From assembly GCF_030646015.1 (NCBI RefSeq), contig NZ_JAUSLT010000179.1:1-39517 (forward strand): a stretch of 39,517 bases of DNA, written 5' to 3'. The notes under the pieces were generated by a model. That model made no database searches, had not been told where the DNA came from, and was given only the letters and a program-made list of their open reading frames with translations. This DNA is from Bradyrhizobium sp. (GTDB lineage: Bacteria; Pseudomonadota; Alphaproteobacteria; Rhizobiales; Xanthobacteraceae). The translations under genes were made by a program, and so were the position numbers. Below, piece after piece: positions 33,117 to 39,517 of this stretch (positions are counted from its first letter, which is position 1; each line of letters opens with the position of its first letter).

Positions 33117-33164
33117 TGTAAGCTGCCAGTTGCATACTTAACGTACTTACATGGCAGGTTGAAA

Positions 33165-33404
33165 ATGAGTCGATTTACTGGACTCCAGCTTTCTCAGACT
33201 ATTCAGAGACGCCTTGACACCCGAGCGACATACTCAAGCACGAAGCTTGAAGTCTCCCGGGATGAAGCAGACGCATTCTCTAATGCAATTTGCACATGGT
33301 CCATTGAATTGAACAAACGTGTGCTCAAGCATCTTGGCGAGAAATTCTCCCGTCCAGAGGACTTGGGTCAATTCGTAGAGTCGCTGTCGGTGCCTAGTTT
33401 TTAG
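33165..33404 (+). CDS. Small hypothetical protein
   Basis: 79 residues from ATG 33165 (AGG at 33156-33158 as a weak Shine-Dalgarno). The predicted protein is helical and polar (SRDEADAFSNAICTWSIELN), with one Cys and no signal or membrane segment. Base composition is clearly lower in GC than the flanking genes. I recognise no family. It lies just past the nrdJ terminator and before a degenerate repeat. It could be a small acquired gene or a gene remnant. Confidence 0.45.
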   Translation: MSRFTGLQLSQTIQRRLDTRATYSSTKLEVSRDEADAFSNAICTWSIELNKRVLKHLGEKFSRPEDLGQFVESLSVPSF

Positions 33405-33411
33405 CCCGTAA

Positions 33412-33475
33412 GATGATGGGTGGAGCGACTTGTCCGCCGTAGCCCGCAGAGCGAAGGCGGAAGCGATCCCCATCA
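33412..33475. repeat. Palindromic repeat (family F) carrying the 29-bp hairpin module
   Basis: Outer ends TGATGGG and CCCATCA flank a 29-bp module at 33433-33461 that differs at two positions from the one inside the family A copy at 2640-2668. Outer sequence differs from families A and B. Confidence 0.65.
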
Positions 33476-33597
33476 CTTGGTGTTCATATCTCGATGGATT
33501 TTCGCAAAGGGCTCAACCCTCTGTCATCGGGCGGGTGTTCGCGCGCCCCGTTGCCCGTTGCGCCCACGGTCCTGTGGCGATTGAGAGGTGTCGTTGC

Positions 33598-34086
33598 TTA
33601 GGGCTTTTCCTGCAGCAGCAGTTCTCCGCGCCTCGCAGCTTTCTCCATGTTGAATTTGCTGTACTGGCGATCGTCCGTTATTTCTTTTCCAACCCAATCG
33701 GGCAATTCCAGCACGCGGTCCTGCCGATCGAATTCGACTTCGGCGATCACGACGCCTTTCAAAAGGCCGTCGTAGACGTCTATTTCCCACGTCAGCCCCG
33801 CATATGGGACGTAGTATCGGGTTTTTTCCAGGACACGATCATCACACATGGTACGCAAGATTTCTTCGGCATCGGACACCGGTATTTCATATTCAAACTC
33901 GGGGCGCCCAAAACCATCTTGTTGGCCCTTGAGTGCTATTGTTGCGTGATCATTTATGATCCGGACTCGCGCCTTACGACCATTGAAAATCGCGATGAGA
34001 CCATCCCGTATTCGAGCGCTTCCGGCGATGGACGATTTCCATCCATCGTGAGCCAGGAGGAATTTTCGCTCGATTTCCTGCGACAT
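33598..34086 (-). CDS. CYTH domain protein (triphosphate tunnel enzyme family)
   Basis: 162 residues opening with EIERKFLL, the ExExK metal/triphosphate motif of CYTH proteins, then alternating basic and acidic strand residues of the tunnel fold: KARVRIINDHATIALKGQ, EFEYEIPVSDAEEIL, KTRYYVPYAGLTWEIDVYDG and GVVIAEVEFDRQD. Single-domain bacterial members are mostly inorganic triphosphatases or act on nucleotide triphosphates; adenylate cyclase activity is rarer. Start ATG 34086 places the motif at residues 4-8 as usual; the longer frame to 34233 adds nothing conserved. It lies in the lower-GC patch. Confidence 0.9.
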   Translation of the reverse strand: MSQEIERKFLLAHDGWKSSIAGSARIRDGLIAIFNGRKARVRIINDHATIALKGQQDGFGRPEFEYEIPVSDAEEILRTMCDDRVLEKTRYYVPYAGLTWEIDVYDGLLKGVVIAEVEFDRQDRVLELPDWVGKEITDDRQYSKFNMEKAARRGELLLQEKP

Positions 34087-34277
34087 GACTGATTTACGCT
34101 CTTCTTGCGGATATTGAACTACTTGTTCATTCTGGCATGTAGCCCGCATGAGCGTAACCGTAATCCGCCCATCACACGATTCGGTCGGTGCCATACGCTG
34201 CGCTATGGTCGGCGCAATACGTGCGTTTATCATCGGACGCGCATTCCCGCGACCCGTTGGCTCTCGCGCCCTGCGCG

Positions 34278-35072
34278 TCAGCTTGCGTCCGGGCCGGCTG
34301 TCGGCGCAGGATTCAGCGGAGCGCCTCCTACCGAAACAGGACCGGCAGGCTTGGGAAGTAGCGGAAGGGTTGGAGGAAGAACCGGAGGGACTACTTTTCG
34401 CGACGCATGGACGACCCGCGCGCGAGGATTTCGACGGGGGATGCTGGAAGTCACCGGCGGCAGGATGCCGGAAGTCGCCGACGGCAGGATGCTGGAAGTC
34501 GTCAGCGGCGGCGTCACCGGGTTCTGCAGGGAGTTCACCTGCGCCGTCAGCACGGCGAGTTGACGGGTTATTCTTTTCAAATCCGCCTGTTGGGTTGCGG
34601 AGCTCTGCGTGAGCGAGGCCAACGCATCGGCGTTTTGCTGCTGCGACATCTGGATGTCCCTCAGTCCCGCCCTGACAACCGGATCCGGTACGAGGACTGG
34701 AACCGGGTCAGGCGGAGGAGGTGCGGCGACGCGATTGAAATTCGGCGGGGAGAAGCGGCTGAAGTCCGGCAAGGAGAACCGATCGACGCCCGGCAAGGCG
34801 ACCTGATCGAAATCCGGCAGAGAGAAGCCACCGAAACTCGGCAAGGAATTGGCGGTGGCGGCACCAATGACGACCAGGGCGGCCAGCGACACCGCGATCA
34901 CCGGCACCCGGCTCGAGGCCACCTGCGGTGCCGCCTCGGGCTGCTTGTCCGCTTGCGTTTCCCTCGCCGGTGCTTCGGTCACCTGCGTTCCCTGTGTCTC
35001 AGCCCAGTCGCGAGATTCGTCCCATCTCCGGTCAGCAAAACAAAAGAGCCATCGCGGTGACAAACCAGCCAT
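34278..35072 (-). CDS. Membrane-anchored protein with octapeptide repeats and coiled coil
   Basis: 264 residues from ATG 35072 (no clear Shine-Dalgarno; 35108 is an alternative). A charged N-terminal ~52 residues is followed by one membrane segment (VPVIAVSLAALVVIGAATA, ~57-75). Directly outside are five octapeptides (NSLPSFGG, FSLPDFDQ, VALPGVDR, FSLPDFSR, FSPPNFNR; residues 75-114). A Pro-rich linker, a heptad-like helix (QMSQQQNADALASLTQSSAT and on to ~183), three further octads ending in I (188-211) and a basic/Pro-rich tail complete it. Type II membrane topology is likely, with the repeats periplasmic. I recognise no named family; the layout suggests an envelope spacer or protein-binding stalk. 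Confidence 0.75.
   Translation of the reverse strand: MAGLSPRWLFCFADRRWDESRDWAETQGTQVTEAPARETQADKQPEAAPQVASSRVPVIAVSLAALVVIGAATANSLPSFGGFSLPDFDQVALPGVDRFSLPDFSRFSPPNFNRVAAPPPPDPVPVLVPDPVVRAGLRDIQMSQQQNADALASLTQSSATQQADLKRITRQLAVLTAQVNSLQNPVTPPLTTSSILPSATSGILPPVTSSIPRRNPRARVVHASRKVVPPVLPPTLPLLPKPAGPVSVGGAPLNPAPTAGPDAS
34441..34512. repeat. Three 24-bp tandem repeats (in-frame)
   Basis: Three consecutive 24-bp units beginning ATGCTGGAAGTC, ATGCCGGAAGTC and ATGCTGGAAGTC on the plus strand. On the coding minus strand they give octads PPLTTSSI, LPSATSGI and LPPVTSSI. Confidence 0.85.
34731..34850. repeat. Five 24-bp tandem repeats (in-frame)
   Basis: Five degenerate 24-bp units sharing a core like GAAGTCCGGCAAGGAG on the plus strand. 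They encode the five octapeptides with the pattern [FV]-[SA]-[LP]-P-x-[FV]-x-[RQ]. Confidence 0.82.
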
Positions 35073-35148
35073 GGCTCGCGCGCGCTTGCCCACCCGAATT
35101 CGGCTCAAATCATGGGCTGGTATGGTTAATGATCGGTTAGTCTTGCCG

Positions 35149-35181
35149 CGCGTAGGGCGGATTAGCGCGGCGTAATCCGCC
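35149..35181. repeat. Short dispersed palindrome (GTAGGGCGGATTA type)
   Basis: GGCGGATTA (35156-35164) is inverted as TAATCCGCC (35173-35181). This short hairpin is a common Bradyrhizobium intergenic element. It lies between the divergent repeat-protein and vapB genes. Confidence 0.6.
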
Positions 35182-35286
35182 GAAACCGGGGTTCAATCGA
35201 AGCGGCGGGTCACTTTCGGCATGGACAATCTTGCAATTCGGCCTCGCTTCCACTATCTTACTTTCGTCTTACTGGAAGAAGCCGCC

Positions 35287-35568
35287 ATGTCCGCCAAGCA
35301 GAAGCTGACCACCATTGTATCGACCAAGGGCCAGGTGATATTGCCCAAGGCGATCAGGGAGCGACTCCGCTGGCCCGCCGGAACGGAACTGACGGTGGAG
35401 GATACCATCGAGGGCGTTTTGCTGAAGGCGAAGCCCGTCTTTGCGCCCACCCGGCCGAAAGACGTGTTCGGCTCGCTGCCCTGCACGGGGCCGTCAAAGT
35501 CGATCGCGGACATGAAGGCAGGGATCGCCGCCGAGGCGAAGCGGCGACATGCTCGCAATCGATACTAA
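35287..35568 (+). CDS. vapB: AbrB/MazE/SpoVT-type antitoxin (VapB)
   Basis: 93 residues. The swapped-hairpin AbrB domain is TTIVSTKGQVILPKAIRERL (residues ~8-27) followed by AGTELTVEDTIEGVLLKA; the C-terminal half (PTRPKDVFGSLPCTGPSKSI) is the usual toxin-binding tail. ATG 35287 has GGAAGAAG upstream. The 3' end overlaps vapC by 20 bp, the standard coupled arrangement, and the antitoxin would autorepress the operon. Confidence 0.93.
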   Translation: MSAKQKLTTIVSTKGQVILPKAIRERLRWPAGTELTVEDTIEGVLLKAKPVFAPTRPKDVFGSLPCTGPSKSIADMKAGIAAEAKRRHARNRY

Positions 35569-35938
35569 TCTCATCGTCCGCTATCTCGTTGCGGACGATC
35601 CCGCACAGGCTGCCCGGGCGCGCAGGCTGATCGATAATCATGACGTCTTCGTCTGCACCACCGTCCTACTGGAGACCGAGTGGGTGCTGCGCAGCGTCTA
35701 TGGATTTTCCGTTGCCCGGTGCGCCAGGGCCCTTGCCGATTTTGCCGGGTTGCCCCACGTCAGCTTGGAAGATGCCGCCGCCGCGGCGAAGGCGTTGGCC
35801 TGGATGCGGCAAGGCGTGGACTTTGCCGATGGCCTGCATCTGGCCGGGGCGGAAGGCTGCGAGGCCTTCATCAGCTTTGACCAGGATTTCGCCAAAGCCG
35901 CCAACGCGCTCGGCGGCATCAAGGTGCGGGCGCCGTGA
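35549..35938 (+). CDS. vapC: PIN-domain toxin (VapC)
   Basis: 129 residues of PIN-domain ribonuclease with the acidic metal-binding set: Asp5 (AIDTNLIVRYL), Glu42 (LLETEWVL), Asp91/Asp94 (VDFADGLHLA) and Asp111/Asp113 (SFDQDFAKAA). VapC toxins cut tRNA or rRNA and are held inactive by VapB. All catalytic residues are kept, so it appears functional. It ends ~60 bp before a family C repeat. Confidence 0.94.
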   Translation: MLAIDTNLIVRYLVADDPAQAARARRLIDNHDVFVCTTVLLETEWVLRSVYGFSVARCARALADFAGLPHVSLEDAAAAAKALAWMRQGVDFADGLHLAGAEGCEAFISFDQDFAKAANALGGIKVRAP

Positions 35939-35996
35939 CACCGGCCGCGCGGCTGGCGGCGGACGGGTCGAGCACTTGCTCAACCTATCTGATCTA

Positions 35997-36120
35997 TCGT
36001 CGTCCCTGCGAACGCAGGGACCCATAACCACAGGTGTGGGTTGTTACGGAAGGTGTCGACCTTCAGCGCCTGGGCCGAAAATGCACGGCGTATGGGTCCC
36101 TGCGTTCGCAGGGACGACGA
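35997..36120. repeat. Palindromic 124-bp repeat, family C copy 1
   Basis: Perfect 30-bp terminal inverted arms (35997-36026 and 36091-36120; left arm begins TCGTCGTCCCTGCGAACGCA) around a 64-bp core. The copy at 38105-38228 has the same length, the same orientation, and differs at only a few core positions. Confidence 0.92.
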
Positions 36121-36169
36121 GCGTGTTTGGTGCACGTTCAACGCCCAGCCCGCAGGATGAGCTATTCCC

Positions 36170-37144
36170 TCACTTCGCCAGCCCGAGCGACTTCAGCGCC
36201 TTGCCGTTGTCCTCGTTGTCCGCCTTCATGAACGCCGCGAACTGCGCGGAATCCTGATAGATCATGTCGAAGCCGCGCCGGTTCATGAAGTCCTTGAACT
36301 CGGCCGAGTCCCAGATCTTCTTGATCGCGGTCTCGTATTGCGTGGCGATCTCCTTCGGCAGGCCCTTGGGCGCTGCGAAGCCGCGCCACACGCCCTTGTG
36401 CCATTTGTGACCGGTGGCCTCCTCGGTGGTCGGCACATCGGGAAAATTCGGCGCGCGCTTCGGCGAGAAGAACACCAGGCTGCGCAGGCGCCCCGCCTTG
36501 ATCAGCGCCTCGGCTTCCGGCATCGAGCACGCGACGAAGTCGACGCCGCCGCCGGCGAGATCGGTCAGCGCGGTGGCGGCGCCGGTCGACGGCACCCAGC
36601 GGATCGAGTTGGGCGGAATGCCGTCGGCCTGCAACAGGCCGGCGAGCGCGACATGCCAGCTGCCGCCCTGCCCGGTGCCCGAGGCCACCACCTTGTTCGG
36701 GTTCGCCTTGATATGCGCGAACAGCTCCTTGACGGTCTTGAAGGCTGAGTCCGCCTTGACGTGGATCGCGGCGGGGTCCTGGTTGACCAGCGCGAGCGGC
36801 GTGTACTTCTCATAGGTGAGATCGGTCAGCCCCACCCAGTGCATCAAATTGATCTCGAGCGTGATGAGACCGAACGTGTAGCCGTCGGGTGCGGCGGTGG
36901 CGATCGCCTGGTGGCCGACCACGCCCGACCCGCCGGTGCGGTTGACGACGTTGACCGGCTGCTTGAAATCGCGTTCCAGCATCTGGGCGATCTGGCGCGC
37001 CACAGCATCAGTGCCGCCGCCGGCGGCCCACGGCACGATCAGCGTGATCGGCCGCTCCGGAAACGCCGCCTGGGCGCTGCCGGCGCCGAGCAGGCTGGCG
37101 GCTGCAAATGCTGCAAGCGCGAAATTTCTGAGATGGCGAAACAT
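36170..37144 (-). CDS. TctC-family tripartite tricarboxylate transporter binding protein
   Basis: 324 residues. The signal peptide ends at AQA-AFPERPI; FPERPITLIVPWAAGGGTDAVARQIA is the family signature, then VVNRTGGSGVVGHQAI and the ligand-loop region GTGQGGSWHVAL. Such periplasmic proteins deliver citrate-like or other carboxylates to TctAB membrane subunits, which are not adjacent; orphan TctC proteins are numerous in Bradyrhizobium and often have unknown ligands. GGGAGG lies 8 nt before ATG 37144. A functional link with tcuAB (28 kb away) is conceivable but unsupported. Confidence 0.93.
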   Translation of the reverse strand: MFRHLRNFALAAFAAASLLGAGSAQAAFPERPITLIVPWAAGGGTDAVARQIAQMLERDFKQPVNVVNRTGGSGVVGHQAIATAAPDGYTFGLITLEINLMHWVGLTDLTYEKYTPLALVNQDPAAIHVKADSAFKTVKELFAHIKANPNKVVASGTGQGGSWHVALAGLLQADGIPPNSIRWVPSTGAATALTDLAGGGVDFVACSMPEAEALIKAGRLRSLVFFSPKRAPNFPDVPTTEEATGHKWHKGVWRGFAAPKGLPKEIATQYETAIKKIWDSAEFKDFMNRRGFDMIYQDSAQFAAFMKADNEDNGKALKSLGLAK

Positions 37145-37307
37145 TTCGATCCTCCCGCTTTTGTTTTTGATGCGCCGGGTGAGGACACCGCGACGCTGCG
37201 CTTTTTGCGCTATTCGCCATTCCGACGGCGGAGCGCTAACATGTCAAGGGGACGTGCCGGCACATGGATGCAACGGACCTGACCGGGAGCGATGGGAGGC
37301 CGACGAT

Positions 37308-38096
37308 ATGCCTTCAGATCCGAATCCGAAAACGCGCGTATGGATAGCGTTCCTGCTGCTGTTCGTCGTGTTTGCGGTTGGGGCCTGGTTCGTATCCGAC
37401 CTGAGCAGACTGCAGAGGGGCAGCGCCGTTCGTGACAGCCCGGCGGCATTGCAGGACATCACCCGTCCGGGGCAGATCGACGAAGCACTCACGCAACATC
37501 CCCAAAACAGGTTCCTGCGGCTGACGGCCATGGCCGTCCAGGCGGCGAATGAAACCAGCGCGGCCGCTGAAAAGCTGTCGAGCGAAGTCGAGCCATCAGC
37601 GGTTCGGGGGATCGGCAATCTCGGCGCGGCGAGCCGGGATGCCCTCGAGGCGCTTCGCCGCGATTTGAAAACGGCGGAAGCCAATGCGACGACATTCATG
37701 CCGCGCTACCTCGCGCTGTTGAAATCCGAGCGTGACAAGGTGGAAAAACACGCGCTCTCGCTGAATGCCGGAAACGAGACCACAGCCAGGCTGCTGGATC
37801 ACATCGACAAGCGGCACGCGGAATTTACGGCCCTTGTTTCCAGGCTGCTGTCGGCACGCGCCGAACTCTATCGCGCCTATGGCGACTATGTCGCGATTCT
37901 CGTCGCCGAGTCCGGCGCCTACAAGGTCGTCGACGGTCAATTCATCTTTCCCCTGCAACGCACGGTGGACCGCTACGATGTCGCGGCCCGCGCGATGAGA
38001 GAGACCACCAGGCGCGTCGTTGAACTGGAAGAAGAAAGAAAAAATCTGCTGAAGTCGCAGCAGGACGGATGGGTGCAATTCGTCAGCGGCAAATGA
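37308..38096 (+). CDS. Membrane-anchored coiled-coil protein of unknown function
   Basis: 262 residues from ATG 37308 (GGGAGG upstream). An N-terminal membrane segment (WIAFLLLFVVFAVGAWFVSD, residues ~12-31) is followed by a helical extracytoplasmic domain with heptad-like stretches (ASRDALEALRRDLKTAEANA; RETTRRVVELEEERKNLLKS). No catalytic motif is visible. It is divergent from the tctC gene, with 163 bp between starts, and the longer open frame toward 36897 runs through that gene and is artefactual. Possible sensor-like or scaffold protein; no family recognised. Confidence 0.75.
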   Translation: MPSDPNPKTRVWIAFLLLFVVFAVGAWFVSDLSRLQRGSAVRDSPAALQDITRPGQIDEALTQHPQNRFLRLTAMAVQAANETSAAAEKLSSEVEPSAVRGIGNLGAASRDALEALRRDLKTAEANATTFMPRYLALLKSERDKVEKHALSLNAGNETTARLLDHIDKRHAEFTALVSRLLSARAELYRAYGDYVAILVAESGAYKVVDGQFIFPLQRTVDRYDVAARAMRETTRRVVELEEERKNLLKSQQDGWVQFVSGK

Positions 38097-38104
38097 CTGC
38101 GCCC

Positions 38105-38228
38105 TCGTCGTCCCTGCGAACGCAGGGACCCATAACCACAGGTGTGGGTTGTTACGGAAGATGTCGACCTTCAGCGCTTGAGCCGAAAGTGCACGGCGTA
38201 TGGGTCCCTGCGTTCGCAGGGACGACGA
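38105..38228. repeat. Palindromic 124-bp repeat, family C copy 2
   Basis: Same length and orientation as the copy at 35997-36120, with the same 30-bp inverted arms. It begins 9 bp after the stop of the coiled-coil gene. Confidence 0.92.
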
Positions 38229-38247
38229 AGGTGTTTGGGTTTAGCGC

Positions 38248-38385
38248 GTAGCCCGGATGGAGTGAACGGATCGCGCGCAAGCGCGTCCGGTCGCGTAATC
38301 CAGGGCGGTGTATCGATAGAGAGAGACCCGGATTGCGCCCGTTGGCCGGCGCGTTGCGCCGACCAGCGAGCTTCATCCGGGCTAC
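38248..38385. repeat. Palindromic repeat, family D
   Basis: GTAGCCCGGATG at the left end is complementary to CATCCGGGCTAC at the right end (38374-38385); the interior has GCGCGCAAGCGCG and GGCGCGTTGCGCC hairpins. This is a standard Bradyrhizobium intergenic element. Together with the family C copy it fills the 295-bp gap before the aminotransferase gene. Confidence 0.8.
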
Positions 38386-38391
38386 GGGTCC

Positions 38392-39517
38392 TCACACCTT
38401 CGGCAGCTCGCTCACCGCCCTGAACCCATGCGCCGCCGCTTCCAGCGCCTCGTCGATATCCGCAGGCCCATGCGCCGCCGACAAGAACATGTTGTGCTGC
38501 GGATGAAAGAACGCGCCGTGGCGCAGCGCCGCCGAGCAGAACGCGCGGCCCTTGCGGACCTCCGGATCGGCATCGAACAACATCAAGGGCATTTGCGGCG
38601 GGCCGCTCTGGCGGATGGCGATGCCGTGCTCGTCGGCCAATGCCGCCAGCCCCGCGCGCAGCCGCAGGCCCATCGCGTGGATATGCGCGGGCACGTCGGT
38701 CTCGCGCGCGATGCGCAGCGTGGCGCGGGCGGCCGCCATCGCCACGGTGCCGCACCAGAATGATCCCGTGACGAAGACTTTTGTCGCGGCCTCGCGAAAC
38801 CGGTCGTTGCCGGTGACGGCCGCCAGCGCGTGACCGTTGGCGATGGCCTTGCTCCAGGCGGCGAGGTCCGGGCGCACGCCGAGCGCCTCCCAGCTGCCCC
38901 TGATGTCGAGCCGCAGGCCGGCACGGACTTCATCGATGATGAGGGCGGCGCCGGCCGCGTCGCAGATGGCGCGCGCGGCTTTGGCGAACTCCGCCGTCGG
39001 CAGTTCGAGATCCCGGCCCATGTCGTGACGGAAGGCGGTGACCAGGACGGCGGCAAGATCGTTGCCCGCCCCGGCGGCGGCGGCATGCAGGCTCGCCACA
39101 TCGTTGTAGTCGAAATGCACGAGATGCGCGCGGTCCTCGCTGGTGACGCCGGCGACAACAGGCGAACACCATGGCAGCGCGCCGTGATAGGCACCGCGCG
39201 CCACCAGCACCTTGCGCCGCGAGGTGCCGGCCCGCGCAATGGTCACGCAGGCCGTGGTGGCATCGCCGCCGTTCTTTTGGAACATGGCCCAGTCGGCATG
39301 CGGCACTAAGGCTACAAAATCCTCCGCGAGATCCACCATGACCTCGCCGGGACCATTGAAGCAGTCGCCCTTTGCGGCCTGCGCCTGCGCCGCCGCCTCC
39401 ACTTCGCGATGGCGGTGGCCGAGCAGCACCGGCCCCCAGCTGCACATGAAGTCGATGTATTCGCGGCCGTCGACGTCGCGGATGCGGCAGCCCTCGGCGC
39501 TGGCGAAGAACTGCGGA
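38392..39517 (-). CDS. Class III aminotransferase, glutamate-1-semialdehyde aminomutase-like, N-terminus beyond window
   Basis: 375 codons are visible and the frame is open to the right window edge, so the N-terminus is missing. PLP-enzyme motifs: GGDATTACVTIARA (phosphate-binding loop), IIDEVRAGLRLD (the Asp that pairs with the pyridine nitrogen) and the Schiff-base Lys in AWSKAIANGHALAAVTG. IDFMCSWGPVLLGHRH near the visible N-terminus is also typical. The closest architecture is HemL/glutamate-1-semialdehyde aminomutase-like, but DEVRAGLR replaces the DEVMTGFR of true HemL, so a specialised aminotransferase is as likely as haem synthesis. The end (38392) abuts a family D repeat. Confidence 0.9.
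   Translation of the reverse strand, partial: PQFFASAEGCRIRDVDGREYIDFMCSWGPVLLGHRHREVEAAAQAQAAKGDCFNGPGEVMVDLAEDFVALVPHADWAMFQKNGGDATTACVTIARAGTSRRKVLVARGAYHGALPWCSPVVAGVTSEDRAHLVHFDYNDVASLHAAAAGAGNDLAAVLVTAFRHDMGRDLELPTAEFAKAARAICDAAGAALIIDEVRAGLRLDIRGSWEALGVRPDLAAWSKAIANGHALAAVTGNDRFREAATKVFVTGSFWCGTVAMAAARATLRIARETDVPAHIHAMGLRLRAGLAALADEHGIAIRQSGPPQMPLMLFDADPEVRKGRAFCSAALRHGAFFHPQHNMFLSAAHGPADIDEALEAAAHGFRAVSELPKV

Noticed and set aside
35126..35140. CtrA-like site TTAA-N7-TTAG
   Set aside because: One mismatch to TTAA-N7-TTAA, a short motif expected by chance, with no cell-cycle gene next to it.
5731..37144. tcuAB and the TctC protein as one tricarboxylate system
   Set aside because: They are 28 kb apart with no shared regulatory motif, and orphan TctC proteins are abundant in this group.

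Overview
The window looks like a chromosomal segment of a Bradyrhizobium-like alphaproteobacterium (Nitrobacteraceae/Rhizobiales). I infer this from the high GC, from families typical of the order (a BA14K C-terminus, an Omp25/31-type barrel, a DUF2155 protein, the complex I subunit NDUFA12, a large B12-dependent ribonucleotide reductase), and from many intergenic palindromic repeats of the kind that litter Bradyrhizobium genomes. No tRNA, rRNA, CRISPR array, transposase or prophage gene was recognised. Genes run on both strands in short operons.

Left part (1-8.4 kb): a catabolic neighbourhood with an AidB-like acyl-CoA dehydrogenase (cut by the window edge), a glutathione transferase, an atypical short-chain dehydrogenase lacking the catalytic Tyr, and a crotonase-fold enzyme. 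An acetyltransferase and a DUF1127 micro-protein follow. Next comes a LysR regulator-tcuA-tcuB set that fits the tricarballylate oxidation pathway (FAD dehydrogenase plus an Fe-S/membrane electron carrier).

Middle part (8.7-24 kb): a large L,D-transpeptidase with a second, degenerate transpeptidase-like half; a translationally coupled operon of two paralogous amidohydrolases and a Rieske ferredoxin; a CinA-type amidohydrolase; a DUF2155 periplasmic protein; an SDR/carboxylesterase pair; and an outer-membrane barrel. A scar follows: a duplicated fragment of an AraC-type gene abuts a 5'-truncated and nonsense-interrupted ion transporter, next to the intact GlxA-type regulator. That regulator is divergent from a DJ-1/PfpI enzyme. 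A CtpA protease, NDUFA12 and a glycine-rich BA14K protein complete this part.

Right part (24-39.5 kb): an AraC regulator divergent from a large exported protein of unknown function; two tandem EamA transporters; nrdJ behind a ~680-bp intergenic region with a 14/16 match to the NrdR box and a long hairpin-rich leader; a lower-GC patch with a small orphan ORF and a CYTH protein; a membrane protein with in-frame octapeptide (24-bp) tandem repeats; a VapBC toxin-antitoxin pair; an orphan TctC-type binding protein and a coiled-coil membrane protein, both enclosed by two near-identical 124-bp palindromic repeats; and a class III aminotransferase cut by the right edge.

The signals I consider most worth following are a 29-32-bp hairpin module nested in three different repeat families, the nrdJ upstream region, the octapeptide-repeat protein, the two-half L,D-transpeptidase and the recombination scar at 17.85-19.2 kb. 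I see no convincing evidence of an entirely new defence or mobile system.
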